The notes beneath the pieces are model-generated. The model was not told the origin of the DNA. It saw only the letters and a list, made by a program, of their open reading frames with translations, and searched no databases. DNA of 64,000 bases from Rhodospirillaceae bacterium. GTDB lineage: Bacteria > Pseudomonadota > Alphaproteobacteria > Rhodospirillales > Rhodospirillaceae. Position numbers and translations under genes: made by a program. Location: positions 62,001 to 126,000 of the forward strand of contig JAQWRV010000005.1 in NCBI GenBank assembly GCA_029243545.1. Reading direction: 5' to 3'. The first letter of the stretch is position 1. Each line of letters begins with the position of its first letter. Positions 1 through 10,213 of this stretch are shown piece after piece.

Positions 1-113
1 CGGAGGCCGTCAGGCTGGCTGATAATGTCCGCCAGATGTCTATCGCCCCCCTCATGGCTGAGGCAGTCAAACGAATCAGTTCAGAATCCTCCGTCTCAAG
101 CCTGTTTGACTAA
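1..113 (+). CDS. prs: Ribose-phosphate pyrophosphokinase, C-terminal end (partial)
   Basis: The gene enters from the left edge. Only the last 36 codons are visible, read in the frame starting at base 3 and ending with TAA at 111-113. The tail contains SIAPLMAEAVKRI and ends SSVSSLFD, which is the characteristic C-terminus of bacterial PRPP synthase. That enzyme makes 5-phosphoribosyl diphosphate from ribose 5-phosphate and ATP for nucleotide, histidine and tryptophan synthesis in the cytoplasm. It is followed on the same strand by rplY and pth, the usual prs-rplY-pth-ychF order of many Proteobacteria, which supports the call. The catalytic part lies outside the window. Confidence 0.9.
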   Translation, partial: EAVRLADNVRQMSIAPLMAEAVKRISSESSVSSLFD

Positions 114-279
114 CATTCCCCTTGGCGCTGAAAAGCACCCGCTCTGTGGGGCTTGAGCCCAACCCCGAATCACTGTATATCGCGCCCTTCGCGTTGCCCT
201 TGGCTTACCGGGGTTTGCGCGAACCCGGCGGCGACACCCCTGGAGGCCTGCCGGGAACATATACATAAGGAGACCAGAA

Positions 280-966
280 ATGGCCGAAGCAAGCGCCCTG
301 ACAGTTCAGGGACGCGACCGGGCCGGCAAGGGGGCAGCCCGCGCAATACGCCGAGAAGGCCTCGTGCCTGGCGTAATCTATGGAGATAAAAAGGACGCCG
401 TCCTAATTTCCATGGAACCGCGCGACCTGTTCGTAGCTATGCACAAACCCGGTTTCGCGACCCAGATTTTTGAAATTACCGTCGATAAGACGACCCACCG
501 AGCCATGGCTCAGGATGTCCAACTCGATCCCGTGCGGGATGTGCCCATACACGTGGATTTTAGGCGTATTGGCAAGGATACGGTTGTAACCGTTGAAGTG
601 CCGGTTCACTTCTTAAATGAAGAGGGATCTCCCGGCCTCAAGCGCGGCGGCGTCATCAACGTCGTGCGCCATACCATCGAGGTTCGCGCTAAACCGGATG
701 ATCTACCCGAGCAATTCGAGGTCGATTTAACGGGTTTAGACATCGGCGATTCGGTGCACATCAGTGCTATTAGTATGCCCGATGGCGTAGCCCCGACGAT
801 TTCTGATCGCGACTTCACCGTCTGCACGATCGCCGCTCCGACTGTACAAGCCGTCGAAGAAGAGACTGAAGAAGGCGAGGAAGGGGAAGAGGGTGCCGAA
901 GGCGAAGATGCCGAGGTGGAAGCAGAAGGCGGCGAAGACGACAAGAAAGAAGAGTCTGCCAAATAG
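280..966 (+). CDS. rplY: 50S ribosomal protein L25/general stress protein Ctc
   Basis: A 228-residue L25 of the long Ctc (TL5) type. The N-terminal L25 domain (about residues 5-95) binds 5S rRNA and is followed by a beta-barrel Ctc domain (about 100-190). The N-terminus carries the family pattern GRDRAGKGAARAIRREG, followed by VPGVIYG. The last 35 or so residues are a low-complexity acidic tail rich in E, G and A that ends in lysines, common in alphaproteobacterial L25. The ATG at 280 has a good Shine-Dalgarno (AAGGAG) about 8 bases upstream. The gene lies between prs and pth, the normal order. It probably acts in assembly or stability of the large ribosomal subunit. Confidence 0.95.
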   Translation: MAEASALTVQGRDRAGKGAARAIRREGLVPGVIYGDKKDAVLISMEPRDLFVAMHKPGFATQIFEITVDKTTHRAMAQDVQLDPVRDVPIHVDFRRIGKDTVVTVEVPVHFLNEEGSPGLKRGGVINVVRHTIEVRAKPDDLPEQFEVDLTGLDIGDSVHISAISMPDGVAPTISDRDFTVCTIAAPTVQAVEEETEEGEEGEEGAEGEDAEVEAEGGEDDKKEESAK

Positions 967-970
967 AATT

Positions 971-997
971 GGGTCGGGCCCGGCTCAAGCCGGACCC
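971..997 (+). terminator. GC-rich hairpin after rplY
   Basis: An inverted repeat directly after the rplY stop. GGGT (971-974) pairs with ACCC (994-997), and CCGGCT (980-985) pairs with AGCCGG (988-993) around a two-base loop. The run of T after it is weak, so it may attenuate rather than fully stop transcription before pth. Confidence 0.5.
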
Positions 998-1051
998 GCT
1001 TCATTGTTCTCGAAATTGTATTCATTCCATCGCTTTTAATGCGAGACCGCC

Positions 1052-1672
1052 ATGCGTTTGCTTGTCGGCCTGGGCAATCCTGGCTCCGGCTATGCCAATA
1101 ATAGACACAACCTCGGCTTCATGACCGTCGATGAGCTCGTTGAGCGTTATAACCTGGGCGCGTGGCGCGGCAAGTTTCAGGGCCAGGTCGCAGAGGGCCG
1201 TGTTGGCAACAACAAGGTCGCGGTACTAAAGCCAACAACGTTTATGAATGAGTCAGGCCGGGCTTTAAACGAAGCTATCAAGTTTTACAAAATTGACCTT
1301 GATGACCTAGTGGTGTTTTTTGATGAGATCGAGTTGGCACCAGGGAGAATCCGCGTCAAAAAAGGCGGCGGTCATGCCGGTCACAACGGTATTCGCAGTT
1401 TGATCTCTCACATTAGTGGTGATTTCTGGCGGGTGCGCATGGGTGTTGGTCACCCTGGTCACAAAGACCGGGTCTCAGGATACGTCCTTCAGGACTTTGC
1501 CAAATCGGACCAGGACTGGGTTCGAACCCTTGTTAATGCAACCGTCGACTCAACACCGCTTCTCCTCGACGGCGACCACAACCGATTCATGTCAGACGTA
1601 GCCCGAGCAATGAATGATGTATCAACACCACTCTCACTACGCGATGCTATTAAAGCAGAAAAAGAAGAGTAA
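1052..1672 (+). CDS. pth: Peptidyl-tRNA hydrolase
   Basis: A 206-residue cytoplasmic enzyme that releases tRNA from prematurely dropped peptidyl-tRNA. The N-terminus LLVGLGNPGSGYANNRHNLG holds the family's asparagine and the catalytic histidine (N-R-H-N). The later motifs KPTTFMNESG, DEIELAPG and GGGHAGHNG, with the histidine-asparagine substrate contacts, are also present, so the active site looks complete. The length is typical for an alphaproteobacterial Pth with a slightly long C-terminal tail. It sits between rplY and ychF; only five bases separate it from ychF, so the two are probably cotranscribed and possibly translationally coupled. Confidence 0.95.
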   Translation: MRLLVGLGNPGSGYANNRHNLGFMTVDELVERYNLGAWRGKFQGQVAEGRVGNNKVAVLKPTTFMNESGRALNEAIKFYKIDLDDLVVFFDEIELAPGRIRVKKGGGHAGHNGIRSLISHISGDFWRVRMGVGHPGHKDRVSGYVLQDFAKSDQDWVRTLVNATVDSTPLLLDGDHNRFMSDVARAMNDVSTPLSLRDAIKAEKEE

Positions 1673-1677
1673 AGTTT

Positions 1678-2781
1678 ATGGGTTTTAACTGCGGCATCGT
1701 TGGACTGCCAAATGTGGGCAAGTCAACACTTTTCAACGCTTTAACGTCAACAGCCGCAGCGCAAGCCGCTAACTTTCCGTTCTGCACCATCGAGCCAAAT
1801 GTGGGCCGTGTCGCCGTTCCCGATGACCGCTTAATGCGGATTACCGAAATCACCAAGTCTGCGGAAACCATTCCGACTCAGCTCGAGTTTGTTGATATTG
1901 CCGGATTGGTGAAGGGCGCTAGTAAGGGTGAAGGCCTTGGCAATAAGTTTCTTGCCAACATCCGCGAAGTTGACGCCATCGTTCATGTCCTCCGGTGCTT
2001 TGAAGACAGCAATGTCACCCACGTGGACAACAACATTGATCCTGTCCGGGACGCTGAGACCGTCGAGACTGAGCTCATGCTGGCTGACCTGGAAAGCATT
2101 GAAAAGCGCCATGACCAGGCCGCTAAGAAAGCCAAATCAGGCGACAAGGAGGCCAAGGAACTTGTCGCTGTCATGGGGCCGGCCCTCGAAGCCCTACGCG
2201 AGGGAAAACCAGCCCGAACAGCCCAGCCCGAAGATGAATCCGGTCAGCGTCTGTTTCAGCAGCTTCAGCTTCTGACAGCCAAACCTGTCCTCTACGCCTG
2301 CAATGTCGGCGAAAACGAAGCCGCTAAGGGCAACGCGTTCTCGGCCAAGGTCGCGGAAAAGGCAGCGGCTGAGAACGCAAAAACGGTCGTGATATCAGCA
2401 GCCATCGAGGCGGAAGTCTCTCAGCTGGATGACGCTGCAGAACGGCAAGATTTCCTCGAAACCCTCGGTTTAGAAGAAACTGGCCTCGCCCGTGTGGTCC
2501 GTACCGGTTACGACCTGCTCAATCTCATAACGTATTTCACCACCGGTCCGAAAGAGACCCGCGCTTGGACCGTACGTAATGGCGCGATCGGTCCACAAGC
2601 AGCCGGGGTAATCCATACAGATTTCGAAAAGGGTTTCATCCGCGCCGAGACCATCGCGTATGACGACTTTATTTTCCTAGGCGGTGAACAGGCCGCCAAG
2701 GATGCAGGTAAGGTGCGTCAGGAAGGCAAAGAGTATGTCGTTAAGGACGGCGACATCATGCACTTCCTGTTTAACGTTTAG
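1678..2781 (+). CDS. ychF: Redox-regulated ATPase YchF (OBG family)
   Basis: A 367-residue OBG-family P-loop protein that hydrolyses ATP rather than GTP and associates with ribosomes. The P-loop is GLPNVGKST near residue 9, switch II is [10 protein letters not shown], and the specificity motif in the G4 position is YACNVGENE (NxxE instead of NKxD), which marks YchF. A coiled-coil insert spans about residues 125-200 and a TGS domain forms the C-terminus (about 280-365). It starts five bases after pth. A bidirectional hairpin follows at 2797-2822. The gene looks complete and ordinary. Confidence 0.96.
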   Translation: MGFNCGIVGLPNVGKSTLFNALTSTAAAQAANFPFCTIEPNVGRVAVPDDRLMRITEITKSAETIPTQLEFVDIAGLVKGASKGEGLGNKFLANIREVDAIVHVLRCFEDSNVTHVDNNIDPVRDAETVETELMLADLESIEKRHDQAAKKAKSGDKEAKELVAVMGPALEALREGKPARTAQPEDESGQRLFQQLQLLTAKPVLYACNVGENEAAKGNAFSAKVAEKAAAENAKTVVISAAIEAEVSQLDDAAERQDFLETLGLEETGLARVVRTGYDLLNLITYFTTGPKETRAWTVRNGAIGPQAAGVIHTDFEKGFIRAETIAYDDFIFLGGEQAAKDAGKVRQEGKEYVVKDGDIMHFLFNV

Positions 2782-2796
2782 AGTCAGCATAAAGAA

Positions 2797-2822
2797 CCGC
2801 CGGTCTTCATTAAAACCGGCGG
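2797..2822. terminator. Bidirectional terminator between ychF and petC
   Basis: An eight-base perfect inverted repeat, CCGCCGGT (2797-2804) and ACCGGCGG (2815-2822), with a ten-base AT-rich loop. It lies in the short gap between two convergent genes, so it probably ends both transcripts. Confidence 0.7.
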
Positions 2823-2850
2823 CCTTCCAAACTCGAATGGTTTGTTTTGT

Positions 2851-3624
2851 TTAGTGCTTAAGACCAGCCCAAATACGCCTCTTGAGGAAGTACGCCAGTA
2901 CGGTGAATACCAGGGTGAACAATAATACCCGTACGCCCGTTTGCTTACGCACTTCCAGCTTAGGCTCGGCCGCCCAATGTAAGAAGGCCGTCACGTCTTT
3001 AGCCATCTGTTCATTGGTGGCAACCGTGCCATCTGAGTACTCGATCAACTCGTCGAACAGCTGTTGCGCCATCGCAATCTGATTGCCGTCGAATACCGTG
3101 TTGTAATACATGCCAAACATGATCTCTTCTTCCATGTCGGCCGGCGGATCTTCGTAAGCCAAGATCAGATTGTAGATGTAGTCGGGTCCGTTGGCACGCG
3201 CCTTAGTGATCAATGAGAGATCGGGCGGCAGAGAGCCATTGTTCGAGGCTCTGGCAAACTGTTCATTGGGATACGGATTGGGAATGCCGTCAGCTGGGAT
3301 GGCAGGGCGGTCGAAGATGTCGCCCTGGTCATCACAACAATCCTCAATGAGGTACTCAGATGCCAAGACCTTGGTTTGGTCTTCGCTGTATCCGATGGCT
3401 TCCAGGTTACGGAACGCGATATAGTCCAGCCCATGACAGGATGAACAGACTTCACGGTACACCTGAAAACCGCGTTGCAGCTGTTGGCGGTCAAACCCGC
3501 CGAATGGTCCGTCAAAGGTCCATTCTTGATGATCGAGTTCTACGCCTTCGCTGGCAGCTTTGACATCCGCAGGCAATTCGTTGAGGAGAATAACCGCGAA
3601 GGCAGCAAAAAGAACAGTTCTCAT
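2851..3624 (-). CDS. petC: Cytochrome c1 of the bc1 complex
   Basis: The membrane-anchored c-type cytochrome that passes electrons from the Rieske protein to soluble cytochrome c. The start at 3624 gives 257 residues with a signal peptide (MRTVLFAAFAVILLN) and leaves four bases after the petB stop. A longer frame from 3693 would overlap petB and was not used. The heme-binding CSSCH is at residues 60-64. A C-terminal membrane anchor (LLFTLVFTVLAYFLKRRIW) lies near the end, as in the family. It is the last gene of petA-petB-petC, read leftward. The length is typical of a proteobacterial stand-alone c1. Confidence 0.93.
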   Translation of the reverse strand: MRTVLFAAFAVILLNELPADVKAASEGVELDHQEWTFDGPFGGFDRQQLQRGFQVYREVCSSCHGLDYIAFRNLEAIGYSEDQTKVLASEYLIEDCCDDQGDIFDRPAIPADGIPNPYPNEQFARASNNGSLPPDLSLITKARANGPDYIYNLILAYEDPPADMEEEIMFGMYYNTVFDGNQIAMAQQLFDELIEYSDGTVATNEQMAKDVTAFLHWAAEPKLEVRKQTGVRVLLFTLVFTVLAYFLKRRIWAGLKH

Positions 3625-3628
3625 GACT

Positions 3629-4852
3629 CTACTCCGCAGGGCTTGCAATAACAGGCGTGCTGATACTGCTGGGTAATGGCCGAGGCGTCTCAATCCACCC
3701 CACCACCGGCAGCAACACCAGGAAATGGAAGAAATACCAGAAGGTGCCGACCCGTGTAAGAATGAGAGGTAAGCCCTCGGGAAGCTGTGATCCGCACCAC
3801 CCTAGGACGAAACAATCTAACAGGAAGATCCAGAACAAAACTTTGAAGATTGGCCGGAAATTGGCAGATCGCACTCGGGATGTATCGAGCCACGGCACAA
3901 CGAATAATATCAGGATAGATCCAAACATCAGAATCACACCGGTGAGCTTGTCATCGATCGACCGCAGAATCGCGTAGAACGGCAAGAAGTACCATTCGGG
4001 CACAATGTGGGCCGGCGTTTGCAATGGATTAGCCGGGATATAGTTGTCGGGATGGCCCATGGCATTAGGGAACCAGAAGACAACAGTAAAATAGAACAGT
4101 AAGAAAACGCCGAGACCAAAAACATCTTTTGAGGTGTAGTAGGGATGGAACGGAATTTTATCATTCGCCGTCACCTCGATACCCATGGGATTGTTAGACC
4201 CCGGAATATGCAACGCCCAGATATGCAGAACCACCACACCTACGATGGCGAAGGGCAGGAGGTAATGCAGAGCGAAGAAACGATTAAGGGTCGGGTTATC
4301 CACTGAGAAACCGCCCCACAACAAGGTCACGATTTCATCACCAACAATAGGCACCGCGGAGAACAGGTTGGTGATCACCGTCGCGCCCCAGAAACTCATT
4401 TGGCCCCACGGCAATACGTACCCCATGAACGCCGTCGCCATCATCAGCAAGTAAATGACAATACCCAGCCACCACAGGACCTCACGCGGCGCTTTATAAG
4501 AGCCGTAATACATACCGCGGAATATGTGGATCAGTACAACAATGAAGAAGAAACTACCGCCGTTGGCGTGAAGATATCGAATCAGCCAGCCAGAATTCAC
4601 ATCACGCATGATGCGCTCAACGCTCTCAAAGGCGTGATCCACATGCGGTGTGTAGGACATCGCCAAAACAATGCCAGTCATCATAAGAACCACCAGCATG
4701 AAGCCGGCCAATGACCCGAAATTCCAAAAGTAATTAAGATTATTCGGCGCGGGATACTTGGACCCAACCGAATGATCGATGAAAGAGACGATGGGCAAGC
4801 GTTCTTCAAACCAATCAAACGCGCGCATGCCCCAACCTTTTTCGTTGCTCAT
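3629..4852 (-). CDS. petB: Cytochrome b of the bc1 complex
   Basis: A 407-residue multi-spanning subunit that carries the two b hemes and both quinone sites of ubiquinol-cytochrome c reductase. Recognisable segments are the N-terminal [11 protein letters not shown], the heme-ligand helix [20 protein letters not shown], the [19 protein letters not shown] region, FALHYLLPF with its histidine ligand, and the Qo-site PEWY motif in [14 protein letters not shown]. It is full length and fused b6/subunit IV style, as in alphaproteobacteria. It lies 14 bases downstream of petA and four bases before petC, a classic operon. Confidence 0.97.
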   Translation of the reverse strand: MSNEKGWGMRAFDWFEERLPIVSFIDHSVGSKYPAPNNLNYFWNFGSLAGFMLVVLMMTGIVLAMSYTPHVDHAFESVERIMRDVNSGWLIRYLHANGGSFFFIVVLIHIFRGMYYGSYKAPREVLWWLGIVIYLLMMATAFMGYVLPWGQMSFWGATVITNLFSAVPIVGDEIVTLLWGGFSVDNPTLNRFFALHYLLPFAIVGVVVLHIWALHIPGSNNPMGIEVTANDKIPFHPYYTSKDVFGLGVFLLFYFTVVFWFPNAMGHPDNYIPANPLQTPAHIVPEWYFLPFYAILRSIDDKLTGVILMFGSILILFVVPWLDTSRVRSANFRPIFKVLFWIFLLDCFVLGWCGSQLPEGLPLILTRVGTFWYFFHFLVLLPVVGWIETPRPLPSSISTPVIASPAE

Positions 4853-4866
4853 GATGGTTGTGCTCC

Positions 4867-5418
4867 CTAACCGATGCGAACGTTTGTTTCGGAGAGATAT
4901 GTGTACTCCGGCACTTCAAGATTAGACGGCGCGGGCCCCCTGCGGATACGCGCAGACACGTCGTAATGCGAGCCATGGCAGGGACAGAAGTACCCGCCAA
5001 AATCACCGCGCGTTTCGGTCGTCTTTTGGCCGAGCGGGATACATCCAAGGTGCGTACATACACCAACGACGATAAGATAACGGTCATCCTGAACCCGCTC
5101 TTCGTCTGGCTGTGGATCGGGAAGGTCCTGCCAACGTTCACTGCGGGCCTCTTCAATTTCAGCCGGCGTACGATAACGCAGGAAGACGGGCTTGCCGCGC
5201 CAGCTAATCGTTGCAGCCTGCCCTTCTTCAAGGCCCGCAAGGCTGACTTCAACAGAAGACAACGCCAAAGTATCAGCAGCGGGATTCAGGCTATTGATGA
5301 GTGGCCACAGCGAAACCGCCGCACCAACCACGCCTGTTGCCACTGTTGCATGGAGGAGAAAGTCTCTCCGGGACTCGTCTTCTGTCGGCACCGATTGAGT
5401 CTCCGCCAAATCACCCAT
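4867..5418 (-). CDS. petA: Ubiquinol-cytochrome c reductase Rieske iron-sulfur subunit
   Basis: A 183-residue 2Fe-2S protein of the bc1 complex. The N-terminus has a Tat-type signal (SRRDFL at residues 16-21) followed by a hydrophobic anchor, as expected because Rieske proteins are exported folded. The cluster motifs are complete: CTHLGC at 121-126 and CPCHG at 145-149. It is the first gene of the petABC operon transcribed leftward. The 246-base gap to divergent trmL must hold the operon promoter, though no convincing -35/-10 pair could be assigned. Confidence 0.96.
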   Translation of the reverse strand: MGDLAETQSVPTEDESRRDFLLHATVATGVVGAAVSLWPLINSLNPAADTLALSSVEVSLAGLEEGQAATISWRGKPVFLRYRTPAEIEEARSERWQDLPDPQPDEERVQDDRYLIVVGVCTHLGCIPLGQKTTETRGDFGGYFCPCHGSHYDVSARIRRGPAPSNLEVPEYTYLSETNVRIG

Positions 5419-5664
5419 CTCTAGGACCTCATAGTTCTTGTTTCGATATCAGGTATGTCACGAAAGAGTAGAGCCTTGGCGAGTTTTGATAATCCCAAAA
5501 GCACATGTAGAACAAAGACTTCCGCACCTCATTCGCTCCGTCTTGGCTTCCCGAGCCTTACGAAACGTTAAGGAAAACAACGAGATGGGGTATAGGATAT
5601 TTTACCAGCTGTGAAAAGGCTTTTGCAGCGCCTCGAAACACCCATCTTAGTGTGACCAAACCCC

Positions 5665-6129
5665 TTGATTCGCTTGATTCTTTACCAACCCGATATCCCC
5701 CAAAATGCCGGCGCAGTCCTGCGCCTGGGCGCATGCTTCGATGTGCCGATAGAGATCATCGAGCCCTGCGGATTTGTATGGGACGACAAGCGGTTGAAGC
5801 GAGCCGGTATGGATTACACCTCCGGTGTGAAATTGACCCGCCATCCTTCATGGGAGGCCTTTGTGAACGCATCGCAATCTGAAAGCGGCCGCATCATCCT
5901 CTTTACGACCAAAGCCAAGCAAAGCTATACGTCATTTCAGTTCCAGCCTGGCGATCTGCTGTTTTTTGGCCGAGAAAGCGCCGGTGTCCCTAACAATATC
6001 CATAATTGGGCTGACGACCGGGTCCGCATCCCCTTGGCTAAAGGCAACCGATCTCTCAATCTCGCCCAGGCCGCCGCCATCGGATGTACCGAAGCTCTGA
6101 GGCAAACTGGTAGTTTGCCTCCTATCTAA
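5665..6129 (+). CDS. trmL: tRNA (cytidine(34)-2'-O)-methyltransferase
   Basis: A 154-residue SPOUT-class methyltransferase that modifies the wobble base of tRNA-Leu. It begins with the family pattern LILYQPDIPQNAGAVLRLGA. The C-terminal SAM-binding knot is visible in LLFFGRESAGVP and VRIPLAKGNRSLNLAQAAAI. The start read here is TTG at 5665; no in-frame ATG lies at a suitable place, and the family's N-terminus matches this start exactly. It is divergent from petA. Confidence 0.93.
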   Translation: MIRLILYQPDIPQNAGAVLRLGACFDVPIEIIEPCGFVWDDKRLKRAGMDYTSGVKLTRHPSWEAFVNASQSESGRIILFTTKAKQSYTSFQFQPGDLLFFGRESAGVPNNIHNWADDRVRIPLAKGNRSLNLAQAAAIGCTEALRQTGSLPPI

Positions 6130-6210
6130 GCCGCTATTGGTATGCCGGACCTAGCAATGACAGACATGACAACGGTGTAATCCGCAGGCAATGATCCTGT
6201 AAGCCTTGAT

Positions 6211-6315
6211 TGTCTAAAAAGGGCCAGCAATTAGCCCTTAGACTAAGGATCCCCTCCCGTCTCAGCCATTGCTCCGTAGCTGGTCCCGCCCCCGTCCTGG
6301 GCGGGACCTTTTTTT
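6211..6315 (+). terminator. Tandem stem-loops ending in a strong intrinsic terminator
   Basis: Two hairpins follow trmL. The first pairs GTCTA...AGGGC with GCCCTTAGAC around 6211-6243, with a three-base bulge. The second is a ten-base perfect stem, GGTCCCGCCC (6282-6291) with GGGCGGGACC (6299-6308), followed directly by seven T (6309-6315), a textbook rho-independent terminator for rightward transcription. It lies about 150 bases after the trmL stop, so it ends either a long 3' untranslated region or a separate small RNA. It also abuts the stop of the convergent cca gene. Confidence 0.8.
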
Positions 6316-7580
6316 CAGGGCCGGCTTTTTGCCTGTTCAACGAGCTCTTTCATGCGCCGGCGCAGATCTTGAGCCGTCGTGAGGAAGCCGCCATCGACCC
6401 ATTCCCGCTCAAGCCGCTTCAAAACTTTACCTACCTCTGGCCCCTCTGGCAGGCCAAGCACCTTGGCGTCAGAGCCGCCCAATGGAAATGTCTTTGGCGT
6501 CCAGTCCACGGCAGCTTGGTAGAGAATTTCCCAGTCGGCTTCACCACTAACAGGGTCACGCGCCCAGGCGATTAACACCGCATCTTTTGAATATTCTGGC
6601 TCATAGGCATAGAGAAAGCGATTGCGGTGTGGTTGATCGAACGCCCGTTCCGCATCTGTTGCAGCGCGCTGGATCTGGGACAGCGCTTTTGAATCCGCGT
6701 TGGAGAGCTTGAGGCGTTTTCTAATTTCATCAGTCGCGAGCGCCTGCCCATGAACAAGAAACATCAATCGCCGCCGCCATGCTGCCTTTGAGAGATCAAA
6801 CGCCACTCTCTTTTCTGTTTGGATAAGACGCTCGAACCTATCGGGCGCATGTGCCTCGGGCAGCAAGTCTTCCAAAATGGAGGTGCAGATCATTGCGCTA
6901 ATGGCCCGCGATGGATCTGGAGCGCTCATGAGTTTTGTGAGTTCATCACGAATACGCTCGATGGATAACTGGGCCAGGCCAGCACGCAGTTCTTGGCATA
7001 CTGCCAATACCTCATCAGACGGCGGCTCTTTGCCGTAGTGGGCCAGAAATCGGAAGTATCGGAGAATACGAAGGTAGTCTTCTTGGATACGATCGCGCGG
7101 GTTACCAATAAAGCAGACGCGCCCTGCGTTGGCATCTTCATGGCCGCCAAATAGATCGAATATCTTACCGTCGGCCCGAGCAGACATCGCGTTAAAGGTA
7201 AAGTCCCGGCGCGCGGCGTCTTCAGCCCAGTCCGTGGTGAACTCCACGTCTGCGTGCCTGCCGTCAGTCGCCGTATCTTTGCGCAGAGTTGTAACTTCAA
7301 AACCGCAGCCGTCAGAGACCACCGTGACCGTGCCATGGGAAAGTCCTGTGGGTGCCACCTTTAGGCCTGCGGCCGAAGCTTTCTTCATAACCGTCTCAGG
7401 AAGATCAGGTGTTGCCAGATCAATATCGACAACCGGGCGGCCAAGGATGGAATCGCGCACGCACCCGCCGACAAACCTAACATCCACCTCAGGCGCGCCA
7501 AGCGCAGACAGAGCGGCGACAACGTCAGGCCGCTGCATCCACGACGCCTTTAGGACTCCGCCGGAAAGGTCGCCAGCCAC
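6315..7580 (-). CDS. cca: CCA tRNA nucleotidyltransferase
   Basis: A 421-residue class II nucleotidyltransferase of the poly(A) polymerase/CCA-adding family, which completes or repairs the 3' CCA of tRNAs. The nucleotide-binding signature is RFVGGCVRDSILG followed by DIDLATPD with the two metal-binding aspartates. Later motifs include RRDFTFNAM and DYLRILRYFRF. The start is GTG at 7580, eight bases after the stop of the upstream DUF6111 gene. It is the last gene of a minus-strand run DUF1285-NUDIX-DUF6111-cca, a common alphaproteobacterial order. The C-terminal half is the usual helical body and tail. Confidence 0.93.
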   Translation of the reverse strand: MAGDLSGGVLKASWMQRPDVVAALSALGAPEVDVRFVGGCVRDSILGRPVVDIDLATPDLPETVMKKASAAGLKVAPTGLSHGTVTVVSDGCGFEVTTLRKDTATDGRHADVEFTTDWAEDAARRDFTFNAMSARADGKIFDLFGGHEDANAGRVCFIGNPRDRIQEDYLRILRYFRFLAHYGKEPPSDEVLAVCQELRAGLAQLSIERIRDELTKLMSAPDPSRAISAMICTSILEDLLPEAHAPDRFERLIQTEKRVAFDLSKAAWRRRLMFLVHGQALATDEIRKRLKLSNADSKALSQIQRAATDAERAFDQPHRNRFLYAYEPEYSKDAVLIAWARDPVSGEADWEILYQAAVDWTPKTFPLGGSDAKVLGLPEGPEVGKVLKRLEREWVDGGFLTTAQDLRRRMKELVEQAKSRP

Positions 7581-7588
7581 TTAAAGGC

Positions 7589-7867
7589 CTAATCTTCCAT
7601 GCGGCCGGGGACGACCCGGCCATCTTCATAGCGCGGCGGCACATAGGTCGCATCCGGATCTCCACCCCGTAGCAGCGCGGTCGTACCCATGAGAACGAGC
7701 GTTAGAACAGCCCCGGCGAGAAGCAGCCATGGCAACGGCCCCTTCTCAATAACAAGTGCTTCTCCACCATGTTTCTTTGCGTGTGCTATGCGGTACCATG
7801 CCCACACGAGATAAGCGGCAAGGGGCACCATGAAGGGAATCAGATAGGTAATAAATATTCGAACCAT
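7589..7867 (-). CDS. DUF6111 family small membrane protein
   Basis: A 92-residue protein with two predicted membrane helices, about residues 4-26 (IFITYLIPFMVPLAAYLVWA) and about 46-66 (PWLLLAGAVLTLVLMGTTAL). They flank a short charged loop, and the cytoplasmic-like tail ends in a proline- and arginine-rich stretch. I recognise it as the small DUF6111 type often encoded between a NUDIX hydrolase and cca in alphaproteobacteria. The function is unknown. Its start codon shares a base with the stop of the NUDIX gene, so translational coupling is likely. Confidence 0.8.
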   Translation of the reverse strand: MVRIFITYLIPFMVPLAAYLVWAWYRIAHAKKHGGEALVIEKGPLPWLLLAGAVLTLVLMGTTALLRGGDPDATYVPPRYEDGRVVPGRMED

Positions 7868-8550
7868 CAGCCGCTCAAAACTTCATATAAATTGATGATC
7901 ATGCCCGCGGTCGCGCCCCAAATATAATGCGATTCATAGGGCATTGCGTAGTAGGCCCGATCATGTCCGTTGACCGTTCGGCGCACTTTTTGGTGGTTGG
8001 CTGGATTCAAAAGAAAAGACAACGGCACCTCAAAGATTTCAGCCACCTCGGTCGGTTCAGGCACAAAGTCCTGGGGTGGAATAACACCGACCACGGGTAA
8101 TACGTCAAATCCAGTAATTGTAAGATAGGGGTCGAGGCATCCTAGCACATCAACTGATTCGGGTTTAATGCTTACTTCTTCATGGGCTTCCCGCAAGGCC
8201 GCGGCGACCGGCGTAGGGTCCGTGTCATCCACACGTCCACCTGGAAACGCTACCTGCCCAGCATGGTTATTCATATTGTCGCGACGACGGGTCAGCAGTA
8301 CAAAAAATCCCTCAGTACGGTCGACGAAGGGGACCAGAACCGCCGCCGGCGTGCGCTTAATTCTGACACCAGGAGCCCCTGCGCCACGATCATAAGGAAT
8401 GCCACTGGACGGTATGGGGCCATACCCCTCACCCTTAAAGTCCTCCAGCGCATCGGTATTCAGCAGTGCTTGCCCGGTGACAACGTCGCCGCGCGCTTTC
8501 GCCATGCGGTCGGCGTTCAGGCGCGTTCTGATAAGTTCGAGTGTCATCAT
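7867..8550 (-). CDS. NUDIX CoA pyrophosphatase
   Basis: A NUDIX hydrolase of the CoA/UPF0035 type, expected to cleave coenzyme A derivatives to 4'-phosphopantetheine and 3',5'-ADP. The NUDIX box reads GGRVDDTD then AALREAHEEV, with the REAHEE metal site intact. Upstream lies the family stretch AVLVPFV and FFVLLTRR. The start at 8550 creates an ATGA overlap with the stop of the DUF1285 gene; a longer frame to 8592 would run into that gene and was rejected. The protein is about 227 residues. The order DUF1285-NUDIX-DUF6111-cca is a conserved neighbourhood. Confidence 0.9.
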   Translation of the reverse strand: MMTLELIRTRLNADRMAKARGDVVTGQALLNTDALEDFKGEGYGPIPSSGIPYDRGAGAPGVRIKRTPAAVLVPFVDRTEGFFVLLTRRRDNMNNHAGQVAFPGGRVDDTDPTPVAAALREAHEEVSIKPESVDVLGCLDPYLTITGFDVLPVVGVIPPQDFVPEPTEVAEIFEVPLSFLLNPANHQKVRRTVNGHDRAYYAMPYESHYIWGATAGMIINLYEVLSG

Positions 8551-9119
8551 TGTTCTGACGCGTCCAGACGATAGAACTGACCTCGGCTCCACACACCAAA
8601 ACTGGATTCGTCACCGGCCACCCGCTCTTCACCAAGATCAACCAAATGATAAAATACCGCACGCGCCAAACGGGCATCGAGGCCTTTTTCAACATGAACG
8701 TAGGGCGTTGGCTCTCCTGTTTCAGAATTGGTCTCGACCCTCAGCGGGTGATCCTGATCCAGCGCAACAATTGCATCCAAATTAGTTCTAAAATCGATTT
8801 CTTGAGAGGAATCCGAACCCGAATGCACCATTTCAACGGCGACGTAGGGTACGTCCTCAACTTCAATCCGGCCATTCTCAACCGGCGTTGTCAGCCAGTA
8901 CGAGCCATCGTCATGCTTGTTCAAAACGGTGGCAAACAGCTTCACCATAGATTTTCGCCCGATCGGTGATCCCCGATAGAACCAGGTCCCATTTCGGTCG
9001 ATCCGCATGTCAAAATCGCCGCAATCAGGCTCGCCACCCGCCCGGACACCGGATGCACGCAAAGTTGTGAGCTGATCAGAGGCAGAATCTGCTTCTAACT
9101 TGCCCTGTGGAGCCGTCAT
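8547..9119 (-). CDS. DUF1285 domain-containing protein
   Basis: A soluble protein of about 190 residues recognised as DUF1285 by the pattern FDMRIDRNGTWFYRGSPIGR near the N-terminus and DVPYVAVEM in the middle. The function is unknown. The start at 9119 has a purine-rich ribosome site (GGAGAGAG) right upstream and fits the family better than the ATG at 9146. It heads a four-gene minus-strand operon and is divergent from the MoxR gene, with only 43 bases between the two starts. Confidence 0.85.
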   Translation of the reverse strand: MTAPQGKLEADSASDQLTTLRASGVRAGGEPDCGDFDMRIDRNGTWFYRGSPIGRKSMVKLFATVLNKHDDGSYWLTTPVENGRIEVEDVPYVAVEMVHSGSDSSQEIDFRTNLDAIVALDQDHPLRVETNSETGEPTPYVHVEKGLDARLARAVFYHLVDLGEERVAGDESSFGVWSRGQFYRLDASEQ

Positions 9120-9162
9120 ACTCTCTCCATCGGCTGAAAAACCCATACATTGGAGCCCTTTA

Positions 9163-10197
<1,035 letters not shown>

Positions 10198-10213
10198 GCC
10201 GCCGTTTCATCGC

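Noticed and set aside
2851-5418. Photosynthetic electron transport locus
   Set aside because: petABC here is the respiratory bc1 operon; no reaction centre, pigment or light-harvesting genes are in the window.
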